NCBI RefSeq assembly: GCF_001375595.1
Contig: NZ_CVJQ01000001.1
Span: forward strand, 744,001-808,000
Length of the DNA: 64,000 bases
DNA from: Phenylobacterium immobile (ATCC 35973)
GTDB lineage: Bacteria > Pseudomonadota > Alphaproteobacteria > Caulobacterales > Caulobacteraceae
Direction: 5' to 3'
Positions 1 to 10,613 of the stretch are shown piece after piece (the stretch's first letter is position 1; every line of letters begins with the position of its first letter). Under the pieces are notes generated by a model. It was not told the DNA's origin. It was given only the letters and a program-made list of their open reading frames with translations, and did not search any database. The position numbers and the translations under genes are program-made.

Positions 1-806
1 TCGGCCAGGACCACGCCGGCCAGGAAGGCGCCGAGCGCCGGCGACAGGCCCACCATCTCCATCAGCACGGCGACGGCGACCACCAGCAACAGGGCCGAGG
101 CGGTGAAGATTTCGCGCAGACGCGTGCTGGCGATGAACCGGAACACCGGGCGCGTCAGGTAACGGCCGCCGACCACAACGGCGGCCACCGCCGCCATGAC
201 CCCAAGCGCGCCGGCCCAGAGCGGCAGGCCGGCCAACAGCCCGCCGCTATGGCTCCCATGGCCGCCGGCCGCATCATGGGCGGCGAGCCCGGGGATCGCC
301 AACAGCGGCAGCAGAGTGAAGAGCGGTATCACCGACAGGTCCTGGAACAGCAGGACGCCGAAGGCCGCCTGGCCTGGCGCGGCCTGGCGCAGGCCCTTTT
401 CGTCCAGGCTCTGCAGGACGATGGCCGTGGACGACATGGCCAGGATCAGGCCCGCGGCCAGCGCTGTCCTGGCCTCCATGCCCAGGGCCAAGGCTGCGCC
501 GGCGGTGATCGCCGTGCAGGCGACCATCTGTCCTAGGCCCAGGCCGAAGATCGACTTGCGCAGGCCCCACAGAAGTTGGGGCCTGAGCTCCAGGCCGATC
601 AGGAACAGCAGGATGACGACGCCGAATTCGGCGACCTTCATCACGTCGCCAGGTTCGCCGACGAGATTGAGCGCGAAGGGACCGACGATGACGCCAGCAA
701 CCAGGTAGCCCAGCACTGAGCCCAGGCCGAGGCGCTTGGCGATGGGGGCGGCGATGACGCCAGCAGCCAGATAGACCATGACCTGGAAGAGCAGCGATTG
801 AGTCAT
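1..806 (-). CDS. CPA2-family cation:proton antiporter (KefB-like), 3' end cut by window
   Basis: Monovalent cation:proton antiporter of the inner membrane, CPA2/KefB type. Translation from the ATG at 806 gives about 268 residues that run off the left edge, so the C-terminal part, including any RCK/TrkA-N nucleotide-binding domain, is not seen. Family signatures visible: a hydrophobic N-terminus with GYLVAGVIVGP, the FLIGLEL segment, MSSTAIVLQSLDEKG, the LLFQDLSVIPLF helix and the late LGAFLAGVVLA helix. It diverges from scoA across 143 bp. A complete paralogue lies at 27221-29023. Ion specificity (K+ or Na+) cannot be read from sequence. Confidence 0.88.
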   Translation of the reverse strand, partial: MTQSLLFQVMVYLAAGVIAAPIAKRLGLGSVLGYLVAGVIVGPFALNLVGEPGDVMKVAEFGVVILLFLIGLELRPQLLWGLRKSIFGLGLGQMVACTAITAGAALALGMEARTALAAGLILAMSSTAIVLQSLDEKGLRQAAPGQAAFGVLLFQDLSVIPLFTLLPLLAIPGLAAHDAAGGHGSHSGGLLAGLPLWAGALGVMAAVAAVVVGGRYLTRPVFRFIASTRLREIFTASALLLVVAVAVLMEMVGLSPALGAFLAGVVLA

Positions 807-949
807 GGTCCCACTATGGCCCGGCTCAAGACAGCTTGGGCGCTGATTTTTACGCGCGCGGCGCCTGGGAACCGACACGGCGCCCGCAGCGCGTGCGGTT
901 CAGTCACGGCCCCGGTTCTCAATGTCATGCTTCCGGGCTTAGATAGGCC

Positions 950-1669
950 ATGGCTCAGAAAGTATCTCCCGACGCCCAGGCCGCCCTCGCCGAGCACCTG
1001 ACCGACGGCATGACGATCATGGCCGGGGGCTTCGGCCTCTGCGGCATTCCGGAAAACCTGATCACGGCGATCCGCGACAGCGGGGCCAAGGACCTGACCT
1101 TTATCTCGAACAATTGTGGGGTCGATGATTTCGGCCTCGGGCTGCTCCTCGCCGGTGGTCAGATCAAGAAGATGATCTCGTCCTACGTCGGCGAGAACAA
1201 GCTGTTCGAAAAGCTCTACCTGTCGGGTGAGCTGGAGTTGGAGTTCAACCCCCAAGGCACTCTGGCCGAGCGCATCCGCGCCGGCGGCGCCGGCATCCCG
1301 GCCTTCTTCACCAAGACCGGCGTCGGCACGGTGGTGGCGGAGGGCAAGGAGGTCCGCGAGTTCGACGGCGAGCTCTATGTGATGGAGCGCGCGCTCCACG
1401 CCGACCTCTCCATCGTCAAGGCCTGGAAAGGCGACGCGGCCGGCAACCTCGTCTATCGAAAGTCCGCCCAGAACTTCAATCCGATGATGGCGACGGCCGG
1501 ACGCTTCACCATCGCCGAAGTCGAGGAACTGGTCCCGACCGGCAGCCTCGATAAGGCCGGGATCCATACGCCGGGCATCTATGTCGATCGCCTGTTCGAG
1601 GGCGTCGCCTACGAAAAGCGGATCGAGAAGACGACCACCCGCCCCAAAATCAGTGCGGCGACGGCTTAA
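950..1669 (+). CDS. scoA: 3-oxoacid (succinyl-CoA:acetoacetate) CoA-transferase subunit A
   Basis: Alpha subunit of the CoA-transferase that moves CoA between succinyl-CoA and acetoacetate (ketone-body and leucine catabolism), cytoplasmic. The 239-residue length is normal for the bacterial A subunit. The glycine-rich CoA-binding segment [13 protein letters not shown] sits at about residues 26-38. The B subunit starts 11 bp downstream behind a GGAG-type ribosome site, so the two form an operon. A related acyl-CoA transferase specificity is possible, but the A/B pairing and motifs fit ScoA/ScoB well. The mcc and thiolase genes at 54.6-59.3 kb belong to the same catabolic theme. Confidence 0.93.
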   Translation: MAQKVSPDAQAALAEHLTDGMTIMAGGFGLCGIPENLITAIRDSGAKDLTFISNNCGVDDFGLGLLLAGGQIKKMISSYVGENKLFEKLYLSGELELEFNPQGTLAERIRAGGAGIPAFFTKTGVGTVVAEGKEVREFDGELYVMERALHADLSIVKAWKGDAAGNLVYRKSAQNFNPMMATAGRFTIAEVEELVPTGSLDKAGIHTPGIYVDRLFEGVAYEKRIEKTTTRPKISAATA

Positions 1670-1680
1670 GGAGAGCGACC

Positions 1681-2331
1681 ATGGCCTGGACGAGACAGGA
1701 AATGGCCGCCCGCGCGGCCCGCGAAATCGAAGACGGCTTCTATGTGAACCTGGGCATCGGCATCCCGACCCTGGTGGCCAACTACATTCCCGATGGCCTG
1801 GAGGTTACGCTGCAGAGCGAGAACGGCATCCTTGGCATCGGTCCGTTTCCGTTCGAAGGCGAGGAAGACCCGGACCTGATCAACGCCGGCAAGGAGACCG
1901 TCAGCGAGCTCGACTCGACCGCCTACTTCTCTAGCGCCGACAGCTTCGCCATGATCCGCGGCGGCCATATGGACCTGTCGATCCTGGGCGCCATGCAGGT
2001 GGCCGCCAATGGCGACCTCGCCAACTGGATGGTGCCGGGCAAGATGGTGAAAGGCATGGGCGGCGCCATGGATCTGGTCGCCGGCTGCCGCCGCATCGTC
2101 GTCGTCATGGAGCACGTCGAGCGCTCCGGCGGGCCAAAGCTGCTCAAGGCCTGCACCCTGCCGCTGACCGGCGCGGGCGTTGTCGACCAGCTGATCACGG
2201 ACCTGGGGGTCTTCGACATTGCTCGCGGGAAGCGGCCGATCCGGCTGCTGGAAGTCGCCCCTGGGGTGACGGTCGAAGAGATCAAGGCCAAGACTGAAGC
2301 GACGTTCGAGGTCGCGCTGGCGACGGCCTGA
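1681..2331 (+). CDS. scoB: 3-oxoacid CoA-transferase subunit B
   Basis: Beta subunit partner of the upstream gene. The catalytic glutamate that forms the enzyme-CoA thioester intermediate lies in the conserved SENG motif (residues 46-49, Glu47). An [15 protein letters not shown] segment comes before it at about 23-37. Length 216 residues is usual. The start ATG is preceded by AAGGAGAGCGACC, a good ribosome site. MsrA begins 38 bp after the stop and may be read on the same transcript, although there is no obvious functional link. Confidence 0.93.
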   Translation: MAWTRQEMAARAAREIEDGFYVNLGIGIPTLVANYIPDGLEVTLQSENGILGIGPFPFEGEEDPDLINAGKETVSELDSTAYFSSADSFAMIRGGHMDLSILGAMQVAANGDLANWMVPGKMVKGMGGAMDLVAGCRRIVVVMEHVERSGGPKLLKACTLPLTGAGVVDQLITDLGVFDIARGKRPIRLLEVAPGVTVEEIKAKTEATFEVALATA

Positions 2332-2369
2332 ACATGCATCCGATGACCGGCCCCGCGCGTATCATCGGC

Positions 2370-2954
2370 ATGTCCAGACAAAACCTCGCCAAGACGGTCG
2401 CCGCCGCAGCGCTGGCGCTTTCCGTCGCCCTGCCTGCCGCCGCCGCGCCCATGAAGACCGCCATCTTCGCGGGCGGCTGCTTCTGGTCGGTCGAACACGC
2501 CATGGAACACGCCCCCGGCGTGCGGTCCGTCGTCGTCGGCTACACCGGAGGCGCTTCGCAGCGGCCGACCTACCAGCGCCACAGCGACCATCTCGAGGCG
2601 GTGCGGATCACCTATGATCCGGCCAAGACGACCTACGGCCAACTCGCCGACTATTTCCTGCGCCACATCGATCCGACCGACGTCGGCGGGCAGATCTGTG
2701 ACCGGGGTCACTCCTATACGAGCGCAATGTTCGCCGCCGATCCGGCCGACACCGCCGCCGCGCAAGGCGCCAAGGCGCGCGCGACCCAGGTCTTGAAGAA
2801 GGCCGTGGCGGTCAAGGTGCTGCCCGAAGGCCGTTTCTGGCTGGCCGAGGCCTATCACCAGGACTACGCCGCCAAGAACCCGATGGCTTACAACGCCTAC
2901 CGCATCGGCTGCGGCCGCGACGCGCGGATCAAGGCGGTGTGGTCGCGGCGCTGA
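2370..2954 (+). CDS. msrA: peptide-methionine (S)-S-oxide reductase MsrA, predicted exported
   Basis: Reduces the S-epimer of methionine sulfoxide in oxidised proteins. The catalytic motif GCFW is at residues 36-39 (Cys37), followed by VVGYTGG; downstream cysteines in GGQICDRGHS and YRIGCG can resolve the sulfenic acid. I chose the ATG at 2370 because it gives a clean Sec signal peptide (about 26 residues, hydrophobic core, ending PAAAA). ATGs at 2334 and 2343 only add charged or proline-rich residues in front. An exported MsrA implies a periplasmic reductant; the ScsB/DsbD-like transporter at 10614 is a candidate. It ends convergently with the GT39 gene, overlapping it by 26 bp. Confidence 0.92.
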   Translation: MSRQNLAKTVAAAALALSVALPAAAAPMKTAIFAGGCFWSVEHAMEHAPGVRSVVVGYTGGASQRPTYQRHSDHLEAVRITYDPAKTTYGQLADYFLRHIDPTDVGGQICDRGHSYTSAMFAADPADTAAAQGAKARATQVLKKAVAVKVLPEGRFWLAEAYHQDYAAKNPMAYNAYRIGCGRDARIKAVWSRR

Positions 2955-4494
2955 CGGGCAGCCCGGTCCGTGGGTCGCGCGGCTTGGGCTGAAAACCCTC
3001 GCCGATAAACATCTCGATTCGACGGCGATGCTTGGCGTCGAGACCGATGCTCGCGAACCCCAGGGCCTCCGTGCGCGAGAAGTCGTCCTCCATCTGCGGT
3101 CGCCACCAACCCTCGTAGGAGACCAGCAGAGCCCGATGGCCGAGTGCTGCGTCCAGCGGCGCGGCCGTCTCGGCCTGATTGCGGGCTTCGCTGGCCAGGA
3201 GCCAGCTCGCCAGCGGCGGAGCGGCCGCCAAGCGGTCGCGGCCATAGTAGGTCAGGGCGTAGAACAGGAAGCGGTTGTTGACGGCGATGGAGGTCAGGCC
3301 GGCTTCGCGCTCGGCGCGGTCGAGGATCGCTGCGGTTGTTTCTTCCCAGCCCCGGGCGCGCTTGAAGCCGTTTGACGCCCCCAGTCGATCGGCCAGCATG
3401 GGCTGGGTGACGATCGCCAGGAAAGCTGCGGCGACCAGAGCCTGGGAGGCGATCGCCGCGATGATCCAGCCCTTCGCCCCCCAGCGCACCAGCCAGGCGG
3501 CGGCCAGCACCGCGGCCGGCAGCACGCAGGCGGCGGCCCAGTTGGCGTTGGCTCTGCTGATGAAGGCCTGGGCGGTGACGATCAGCAGCGGCGGGACGAC
3601 GAAGCAGGCGAGCAGCATGTCCTGTGGGTGGAGGCGCTTGCGCCACCCAAGGCCTGCGCCGACCAGCAGGGCGCCAAAGGGAATGGGTCCGATCACGCCA
3701 AACTGGGCGGCCACGAACTGCAGCGCCTCCAAGGGGTTGAACCGGCTTGCCGCCCAGTCGGCGTTGTCGGCCGTGTGTCGGACGGTCGCCAGATCGTGGC
3801 CGAAGTTCCACAGGAGGTTCGGTGCGATAACGACGCCCAGGGCGCCGATCGCCGCCAGAAGCGCCCCCGGCCTCCATGCGCGCCGCGCGGACGGCGCCAG
3901 CGTCAGGTGCAAGGCGACGCCGACCAGCGCGTAGAGCGCCGCATACTTGGAAAGAAAGGCCAGGCCGAGGGCGGCCCCGGCCGCGGCGGCGTTGGTCAGT
4001 CGCGCTTCCGGTTGCTGTTGCCGGATGTAGGCCAGCAGGGCTGCGGCCAGGAAGAACAGCAAGGGCGCGTCGGTCGCCGCCACCAGGGCTGACAACTGGA
4101 CCCCAGGCGCCAAGGCGTAGAGCGTCGCGGCGACCAAGCCAGTCGTCGGACCATAAAGTCGGCGGCCGATGAAGAAGGCCAACAGGGTCGCGCCAGCCTG
4201 GAACAGGCCGAAGGACAGCCTCACCCAGGGCTCCGAATCGCCGCCAAGCGCCGTCGTGGCGCGAATGGCCCAGGCGATCAGCGGCGGCTTTGAGAAGTAG
4301 CCGAAGGCAAGATCACGGGACCACGCCCAGTATTGGGCCTCGTCGGGGTACAGCTCCAAAGGAGTCGCAAACAGGGCGATCAAGCGGGCGGCGGCGAGGG
4401 CGATGATCAGCAACCAGACCAGGCGCAGCTCGCCTTCGCCGCTTTCTGCGGCGCCTGTCGCGGTGTTTTGCCCAGGCATAAGGCGTTGACGCAT
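2929..4494 (-). CDS. glycosyltransferase family 39 (ArnT/PMT-like) membrane protein
   Basis: Polytopic inner-membrane glycosyltransferase that would use a polyprenyl-phosphate-linked sugar donor. Residues 23-44 form the first membrane helix, and the hallmark periplasmic loop follows at once with PDEAQYW (acidic residues about 51-52) and YFSKPPLIAW. Many further hydrophobic helices follow. The ATG at 4494 gives 521 residues and has an AAGGAG ribosome site five bases upstream; an open frame continuing to 4656 lacks family similarity. The acceptor (lipid A, lipid or protein) is not predictable. The 3' end overlaps convergent msrA. Confidence 0.85.
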   Translation of the reverse strand: MRQRLMPGQNTATGAAESGEGELRLVWLLIIALAAARLIALFATPLELYPDEAQYWAWSRDLAFGYFSKPPLIAWAIRATTALGGDSEPWVRLSFGLFQAGATLLAFFIGRRLYGPTTGLVAATLYALAPGVQLSALVAATDAPLLFFLAAALLAYIRQQQPEARLTNAAAAGAALGLAFLSKYAALYALVGVALHLTLAPSARRAWRPGALLAAIGALGVVIAPNLLWNFGHDLATVRHTADNADWAASRFNPLEALQFVAAQFGVIGPIPFGALLVGAGLGWRKRLHPQDMLLACFVVPPLLIVTAQAFISRANANWAAACVLPAAVLAAAWLVRWGAKGWIIAAIASQALVAAAFLAIVTQPMLADRLGASNGFKRARGWEETTAAILDRAEREAGLTSIAVNNRFLFYALTYYGRDRLAAAPPLASWLLASEARNQAETAAPLDAALGHRALLVSYEGWWRPQMEDDFSRTEALGFASIGLDAKHRRRIEMFIGEGFQPKPRDPRTGLPVSAATTPP

Positions 4495-4703
4495 ATCGGC
4501 TCCTTGGCCGCTGAGCCTATAGCTCAGGCAGACGATGCGTAAGACTGAGACCTTTTCGCCGCAGTGCAACACCGAGTGACGCCCCGTCACAAAACCATCA
4601 CCAATGATGGCGGAATTTAGGTTTATAGAGGCCGCCAAGATGCGGGACGGCCCCACGATCCGGGGCGATGTGGGATGTTCCGCGTACTGCAGAGGGGTGC
4701 ACC

Positions 4704-7178
4704 ATGAAACTTTCCATCAGCCGCGCGCTTTGCGCGTCGACGGCGCTGGCCTCCGGCCTGCTGTTCGCACAGGGCGCACTGGCCCAATCGTCGGGGACGG
4801 CCGTCGTTGAAGAACTCGTCATCACGGCGAGCGGCGCGAAGAACTTCGACGGCGCGATCATCGCCGAGACCGAACCCAAATCGCGCGCCTCGATCGGCGC
4901 CGAGTTCATCAGCCGGCAGGCCCCGGGCCAGTCGGTGCTCGACACCATCAACCTGCTGCCAGGCGTCAACTTCAACAACAACGACGCCTACGGTTCATCG
5001 GGCGGCGACATCACCATCCGCGGCGTCGACAGCCAGCGTATCGCTCTGCTGCAGGATGGCATGCCCCTGAACGACAGCGGCAACTACGCCCTCTATTCGA
5101 GCCAGCTGCTCGAAAGCGATCTTGTCGAACGCGTGACCGTGAACCTCGGCACCACCGACGTGGACAGCCCGACGGCCGCGGCCGCCGGCGGCACCATCAA
5201 CTACGTGACCAAGCGTGCGGCGGAAGACTTCGGCGTCCGCGCCGAGGTCGGTTTCGGCAGCAACGCCTACTCGCGTTACTACGGCACCATCGAATCTGGC
5301 CGCATCGGGCCGTTTGGCACCAAGATCTGGATCTCGGGCCTCTACACCCGCAACGACCTGTTCACGCCGCATGACTCGGATTTCGGGGCGGCTGGCCAGA
5401 TCAAGAAGAAGCAGTTCAACGCCCGCATCGACCAGGAAGTCGGTTCGATCGGCGAGGTGAGCCTGATGGCCACCTACAACGAAGCGCGGAACAACTTCAT
5501 CAACCGCTTCAACAAGGCGACCTACGACCGCCGCGGCGTCACCACGGCGAACCTGCCTGACACAAGCATGGTCGCCCCGAGCGTCTGCACGCGTCCGGCG
5601 CCGCGCACCGGGCTGGCCGACGTCGACAACTCGGCCGGCAATCCGTGCCCGACCAACTACTTCGACTTCAGCATCAACCCGTCCAACACGGGCAACATCC
5701 GCGGCCTGTCGAAGTGGAACCTGTCGGATCGCCTGACCTTCACCTTCGACCCTTCGTTCCAGTACACCCTGGCCAACGGCGGCGGCGTGCAGCTGATGAG
5801 CGAGCGTGACGCTCAGCTGCGCGGCCCGACGGCGGCGGTCGGCGTCGACCTGAACGGCGACACCGACACCTTGGACAGCGTCTACCTCTATCGTCCGAAC
5901 ACGACGAACACCCGCCGCTACGGCCTTACCTCGTCGCTGATCTTCAAGATCGACGACAATCAGAACGTCCGCGTCGCCTACACCTTCGACAAGGCCAAGC
6001 ACCGCCAGACCGGCGACTTCGGCTACGTCGGCCAGGACGGCACGCCGCTTGATCCGTTCGCGGGCAAGGACGGCTACGGCGACGCCGTGGTCACCGCCGA
6101 TGGCTCGAACCTTCGCCGTCGCGACCGCGCCTCAGTCGCCATGCTGAACCAGATCGCCGCCGAATACCGCGGCCGCTTCCTCGAAGACCGCCTGCAGTTC
6201 AACATCGGCGTCCGCGCGCCCTTCCTTAAGCGGGAGTTGAACAACTTCTGCTACCAGCAGAACACGTTCAACGCGTACTGCACCAACCAGACCCCGACAC
6301 CGGTTCCGGGCACCAACGATGGCACCGGCCAGACCAAGGTCACGTTCCCACAGGCGTCCCTGAACTCGTCGGCGAGCCTGCAATACGGCCGCCCGCGGTC
6401 GTTCACGCGCAAATATGACGACGTGCTGCCCAACGTCGGCGCCTCCTATGAGTTCGCCACAGGCTGGACGGTCTTCGCAAGCTACGCCGAGACGCTGTCG
6501 GCGCCGCGTACGGACGACCTCTACGACCAGGTCCTGGTGGATCCGGGTCCGGAGAACACCAAGGCCTATGACCTGGGCCTGCGCTACAGCCAAGGCCCGT
6601 GGATCGCCTCCGTCTCGGTGTTCCGCAACGACTTCCAAAACCGCATTGAGCGCGTGCTGGACGAGCCCTCGGGCATCGCCTTCTCGCAGAATATCGGCGA
6701 CGTCCGCTACACCGGCGTCGACGGCAGCGTCGGCTTCAAGCCGCTCGACACCCTGAGCGTCTACGCCTCGGCGTCCTACTTGAAGAGCGAGATACTCCAG
6801 AACATTCCGAACGCCACGGCGGGCGTCCTGGCGACCAAGGGCAAGGCGATCTATGAGATTCCGAAGCTTCAGGGGGGTGTTCGCGTCCAGTGGGATCCGA
6901 TGGAAGCGCTCAGCCTGGGCGTCCAAGGCAAGTTCGTCGGCCGTCGCTTCACCAACCTGGTGAATACCGAAAGCTTCGACGACTACGCCCTGTGGGACGC
7001 CGACGTGCGCTTCAAGATGGACAGCTTCGGCCTGGAGAACACCTACCTCCAAGCCAACGTCCGGAACCTCTTTGACGAACGCTACCTCGGCGACATCTCG
7101 CCGAACCTGACCGGCACGGCCTTGGCCCAGCCGGGCTATCGTCGGACCTTCATCCTGACGCTGCACTACGAGTACTAG
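4704..7178 (+). CDS. TonB-dependent outer-membrane receptor
   Basis: Outer-membrane ligand-gated transporter of 824 residues. A signal peptide of about 28 residues ends at GALAQ, and a TonB-box-like EELVITA is at 36-42. The plug domain carries LLPGVNFNNND and TIRGVDSQRIALLQDGMPL, and a 22-strand-type barrel ends in aromatic TLHYEY. The ATG at 4704 follows AGAGGGG; an upstream ATG at 4668 would spoil the signal peptide. A strong hairpin terminator follows, then aguA-aguB on the same strand. The substrate is unknown; neighbouring polyamine genes make a nitrogen compound conceivable, but that is inference from position only. Confidence 0.92.
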   Translation: MKLSISRALCASTALASGLLFAQGALAQSSGTAVVEELVITASGAKNFDGAIIAETEPKSRASIGAEFISRQAPGQSVLDTINLLPGVNFNNNDAYGSSGGDITIRGVDSQRIALLQDGMPLNDSGNYALYSSQLLESDLVERVTVNLGTTDVDSPTAAAAGGTINYVTKRAAEDFGVRAEVGFGSNAYSRYYGTIESGRIGPFGTKIWISGLYTRNDLFTPHDSDFGAAGQIKKKQFNARIDQEVGSIGEVSLMATYNEARNNFINRFNKATYDRRGVTTANLPDTSMVAPSVCTRPAPRTGLADVDNSAGNPCPTNYFDFSINPSNTGNIRGLSKWNLSDRLTFTFDPSFQYTLANGGGVQLMSERDAQLRGPTAAVGVDLNGDTDTLDSVYLYRPNTTNTRRYGLTSSLIFKIDDNQNVRVAYTFDKAKHRQTGDFGYVGQDGTPLDPFAGKDGYGDAVVTADGSNLRRRDRASVAMLNQIAAEYRGRFLEDRLQFNIGVRAPFLKRELNNFCYQQNTFNAYCTNQTPTPVPGTNDGTGQTKVTFPQASLNSSASLQYGRPRSFTRKYDDVLPNVGASYEFATGWTVFASYAETLSAPRTDDLYDQVLVDPGPENTKAYDLGLRYSQGPWIASVSVFRNDFQNRIERVLDEPSGIAFSQNIGDVRYTGVDGSVGFKPLDTLSVYASASYLKSEILQNIPNATAGVLATKGKAIYEIPKLQGGVRVQWDPMEALSLGVQGKFVGRRFTNLVNTESFDDYALWDADVRFKMDSFGLENTYLQANVRNLFDERYLGDISPNLTGTALAQPGYRRTFILTLHYEY

Positions 7179-7203
7179 GACCTAGCGTCTGATCGAGTTG
7201 CGG

Positions 7204-7233
7204 GGGCGGTCTGCGGCGACGCAGGCCGCCCTT
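7204..7233 (+). terminator. hairpin terminator after the TonB receptor
   Basis: A 12-bp stem (7204-7215 with 7220-7231, one T-G wobble) closes a GCGA tetraloop and is followed by only two T residues. It lies 25 bp after the receptor stop and before aguA, suggesting that most receptor transcripts end here. Confidence 0.6.
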
Positions 7234-7309
7234 CGCATGTGCGGCGCCCGGCGCGAGGCTTGACGCACCGGGTGGCCGGGGCCATCTGCGCCCGTCGTCT
7301 GGAGGACCC

Positions 7310-8316
<1,007 letters not shown>

Positions 8317-8317
<1 letters not shown>

Positions 8318-9195
8318 TGGCCCGGACCCTGACCCTGGCTGCGATCCAGGCGTCCTATGGCGACGACATGGCGGCCAACATCGCCAAGACCGCCGACCTA
8401 ATTCGCGAAGCGGCCGCCGCGGGCGCCCAGGTGATCTTGCCCCCCGAGCTGTTCCAGGGCCCCTATTTCTGCGTCGCCCAGGAGGAGCGGTGGTTCGCCA
8501 CCGCCTTCCCTTGGCGTGAACATCCGGCTGTCAGGGCGCTCGCCCCGCTGGCGGGCGAACTGGGCGTGGCCATCCCCATTTCGATCTTCGAGCGCGAGGG
8601 ACCGCACTACTTCAACAGCCTGGTTATGGCTGATGCGGACGGATCGCTCCTCGGGGTCTACCGCAAGAGCCATATCCCCGACGGCCCGGGCTATATGGAG
8701 AAGTACTACTTCCGCCCCGGCGACACCGGCTTCCGGGTCTGGGACACCCGATTCGGCCGCGTCGGGGTCGGCGTCTGCTGGGATCAGTGGTATCCGGAAG
8801 CCGCCCGCGCCATGGCGTTGATGGGCGCCGAGGCCCTGCTCTACCCGACCGCGATCGGCTCGGAGCCGCACGATGCGACCTTGGACACAGCCGCGCCTTG
8901 GCGGCGCGCTATGCAGGGCCATGCGGTCTCCAACGTCATTCCCGTGGTGGGCGCCAACCGTACGGGTTTTGAGGCCTGGGACGGCTATCCGAACGGCGGC
9001 CAGCTGTTCTATGGCTCCAGCTTCATCAGCGATCATCGCGGCGACCTGGTCGCCGCCTTCGGGCGCGAGGACGAAGGCGTGATTTCGACGACCGTCGACC
9101 TTGATTTCCTGCAGACCCATCGCGCGGCCTGGGGCTTCTTCCGTGACCGCCGGCCGGACCTCTACGGCGCCCTCGCCCAGCCGCGTCCGGCCTGA
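8317..9195 (+). CDS. aguB: N-carbamoylputrescine amidase
   Basis: Converts N-carbamoylputrescine to putrescine, CO2 and ammonia, completing the two-step agmatine route to putrescine. Nitrilase-superfamily triad visible: Glu44 (LPPELFQGPYF), Lys117 (YRKSHIPDGPGYMEKYYFRPGD) and Cys154 (VGVCWDQWYPEAAR). Length 292 aa matches AguB. The ATG uses the final A of the aguA stop codon. No agmatine-forming arginine decarboxylase is in the window, so agmatine must be imported or made elsewhere. Confidence 0.95.
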
Positions 9196-9291
9196 CCCGT
9201 CCGGCCTCAACCTCTCCGAAGGGCCTGCGTTTGCCGCCGGAGCGGCGATCAGCTAGAAGGCCCGCCTTTCCCGCAAGCTCGAAGGCTTCCG

Positions 9292-10089
9292 ATGTCCGTC
9301 ACCCCGACTTCGATCAACCCCGGTCAGATCAACGGCAATGTGCTGTTCTATTCGCAGCCGGAGCCGTTGAGCCCCGAGATGCACAAGGATCTAGGGGTCA
9401 AGAGCTCGAACTCGCCCTTCAGCTTCGCCAAGGTCGGCCACGCCGTGCCGCTGACGGTGGGCGAATTCCCGCTGGCTTCGCTGACGGGCCCGGTGATCTT
9501 CGTCGGCGACGACAAGCTGCCGCTGGCGGTCATGGGTCTGGCGGCCGGCGAGAACCTGTTCGTGCGCGAAGACGGCATCATCGAGCCGGGCGCCTACATT
9601 CCCGCCTATATCCGCCGTTATCCCTTCGTGTTCGCGACCGACGAGGACGCTGGCCAGATGGTGCTGTGCATTGATCGCGCCGCGGACTTCATCGTCGACA
9701 AGGCCCAGGCCGACGAGCCCTTCTTCCTGCCGGACGGCAAGCCCAGCGCCTATACCGAGCGCTGCATCAGCTTCTGCAACGACTTCGAAGTCGAGCGCCA
9801 GCGCACCATGGGCTTCGTCCAGCTTCTGAAGGATCTGGATCTGTTCGAGACCAAGGTCGCCAACTACACGCCAATGAACCCGGACGGCACCGCCGCCGCG
9901 TCGCAGCAGATCGCCGAATACTATGGCATCTCGGAAGACAAGCTGAACGCCCTGCCGCACGACAAGCTGGCCGAGTTGCGGGACAACGGCGCCCTGGGAC
10001 AGATCTACGCCCACATGTGCTCGCTGAACGGCTGGGATCGCCTGATCTCGCTAGCCCTCAGCCGCAGCATCGCTTCGCCGCCCGCCTGA
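9292..10089 (+). CDS. SapC family protein
   Basis: A 265-residue soluble-looking protein with the SapC-family pattern: PLSPEMHKDLGVK near residue 30, FAKVGHAVPLTVGEFPLA, then FVFATDEDAGQMVLCIDR and the closing MCSLNGWDRLISLALSR. The family is named after a gene found near S-layer or peptide-uptake loci in proteobacteria, but its biochemical role is not established and none is proposed here. No signal peptide. It stands alone 96 bp after aguB and ends 3 bp from the convergent hotdog gene. Confidence 0.8.
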   Translation: MSVTPTSINPGQINGNVLFYSQPEPLSPEMHKDLGVKSSNSPFSFAKVGHAVPLTVGEFPLASLTGPVIFVGDDKLPLAVMGLAAGENLFVREDGIIEPGAYIPAYIRRYPFVFATDEDAGQMVLCIDRAADFIVDKAQADEPFFLPDGKPSAYTERCISFCNDFEVERQRTMGFVQLLKDLDLFETKVANYTPMNPDGTAAASQQIAEYYGISEDKLNALPHDKLAELRDNGALGQIYAHMCSLNGWDRLISLALSRSIASPPA

Positions 10090-10092
10090 TAT

Positions 10093-10551
10093 CTAGCGGG
10101 CGAAGATGCTTCGCGTCAGGCACGAGAAGACGAGGCGGCCCGCCTCGTCGAGCAAATCGTGCTGGGCGATGACAATGCCCTTGCCTTCGCCCACCGGATC
10201 CTTGGCCATCACGGTCATCCGCGCACGCAGCAACTCGCCCAGGGGCGGGTTGCGCACCCAACGCAGCGCGTCGACGCCCAGGCGCTTGTTCTGCGGCCAG
10301 TCGGTGTGGGCCACAGCGTCGAGCTTGGCCCAGATCGCATAGACCATGGCGTCGGGCGCGCCGCGGTCGGCGGTCCAGCCGGGAGTGAAGGCCTTGATGA
10401 AGAGGTCCAGGGCGTTGGCGTCCACGGCCTGGGCGCCAAGCGACACCACCTGGCCGATCTGAATGTCGTCGAAAGCTGCGGGCAAGAGGGGCTCCAGGCG
10501 CGATGTCGCGATTCCGCGATCATGGGCTGGGGCGCCCACGGCGTCGAGCAT
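10093..10551 (-). CDS. MaoC-like hotdog-fold protein (probable acyl-CoA dehydratase or thioesterase)
   Basis: 152 residues. FDDIQIGQVVSLGAQAVDANALDLFIKAFTPGW resembles the start of MaoC-type hydratases (the F..I.VG.......V....I..FA..F.P pattern), and RMTVMAKDPVGEGKGIVIAQHDLLDEAGRLVFS fits the later strands. It lacks a convincing D-x(4)-H hydratase dyad, so a non-catalytic or thioesterase-like role is possible. Divergent from the DsbD-like gene with 62 bp between starts. Confidence 0.6.
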   Translation of the reverse strand: MLDAVGAPAHDRGIATSRLEPLLPAAFDDIQIGQVVSLGAQAVDANALDLFIKAFTPGWTADRGAPDAMVYAIWAKLDAVAHTDWPQNKRLGVDALRWVRNPPLGELLRARMTVMAKDPVGEGKGIVIAQHDLLDEAGRLVFSCLTRSIFAR

Positions 10552-10613
10552 GGTTTGCGCCCGCGGGTCGGCATGCTGATATAGCGACCTATGAACAGGC
10601 CTGCAGGACAGTG

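Noticed and set aside
1923..3245. 440-codon minus-strand frame across scoB and msrA
   Set aside because: Antisense to two genes with catalytic motifs; no domain pattern.
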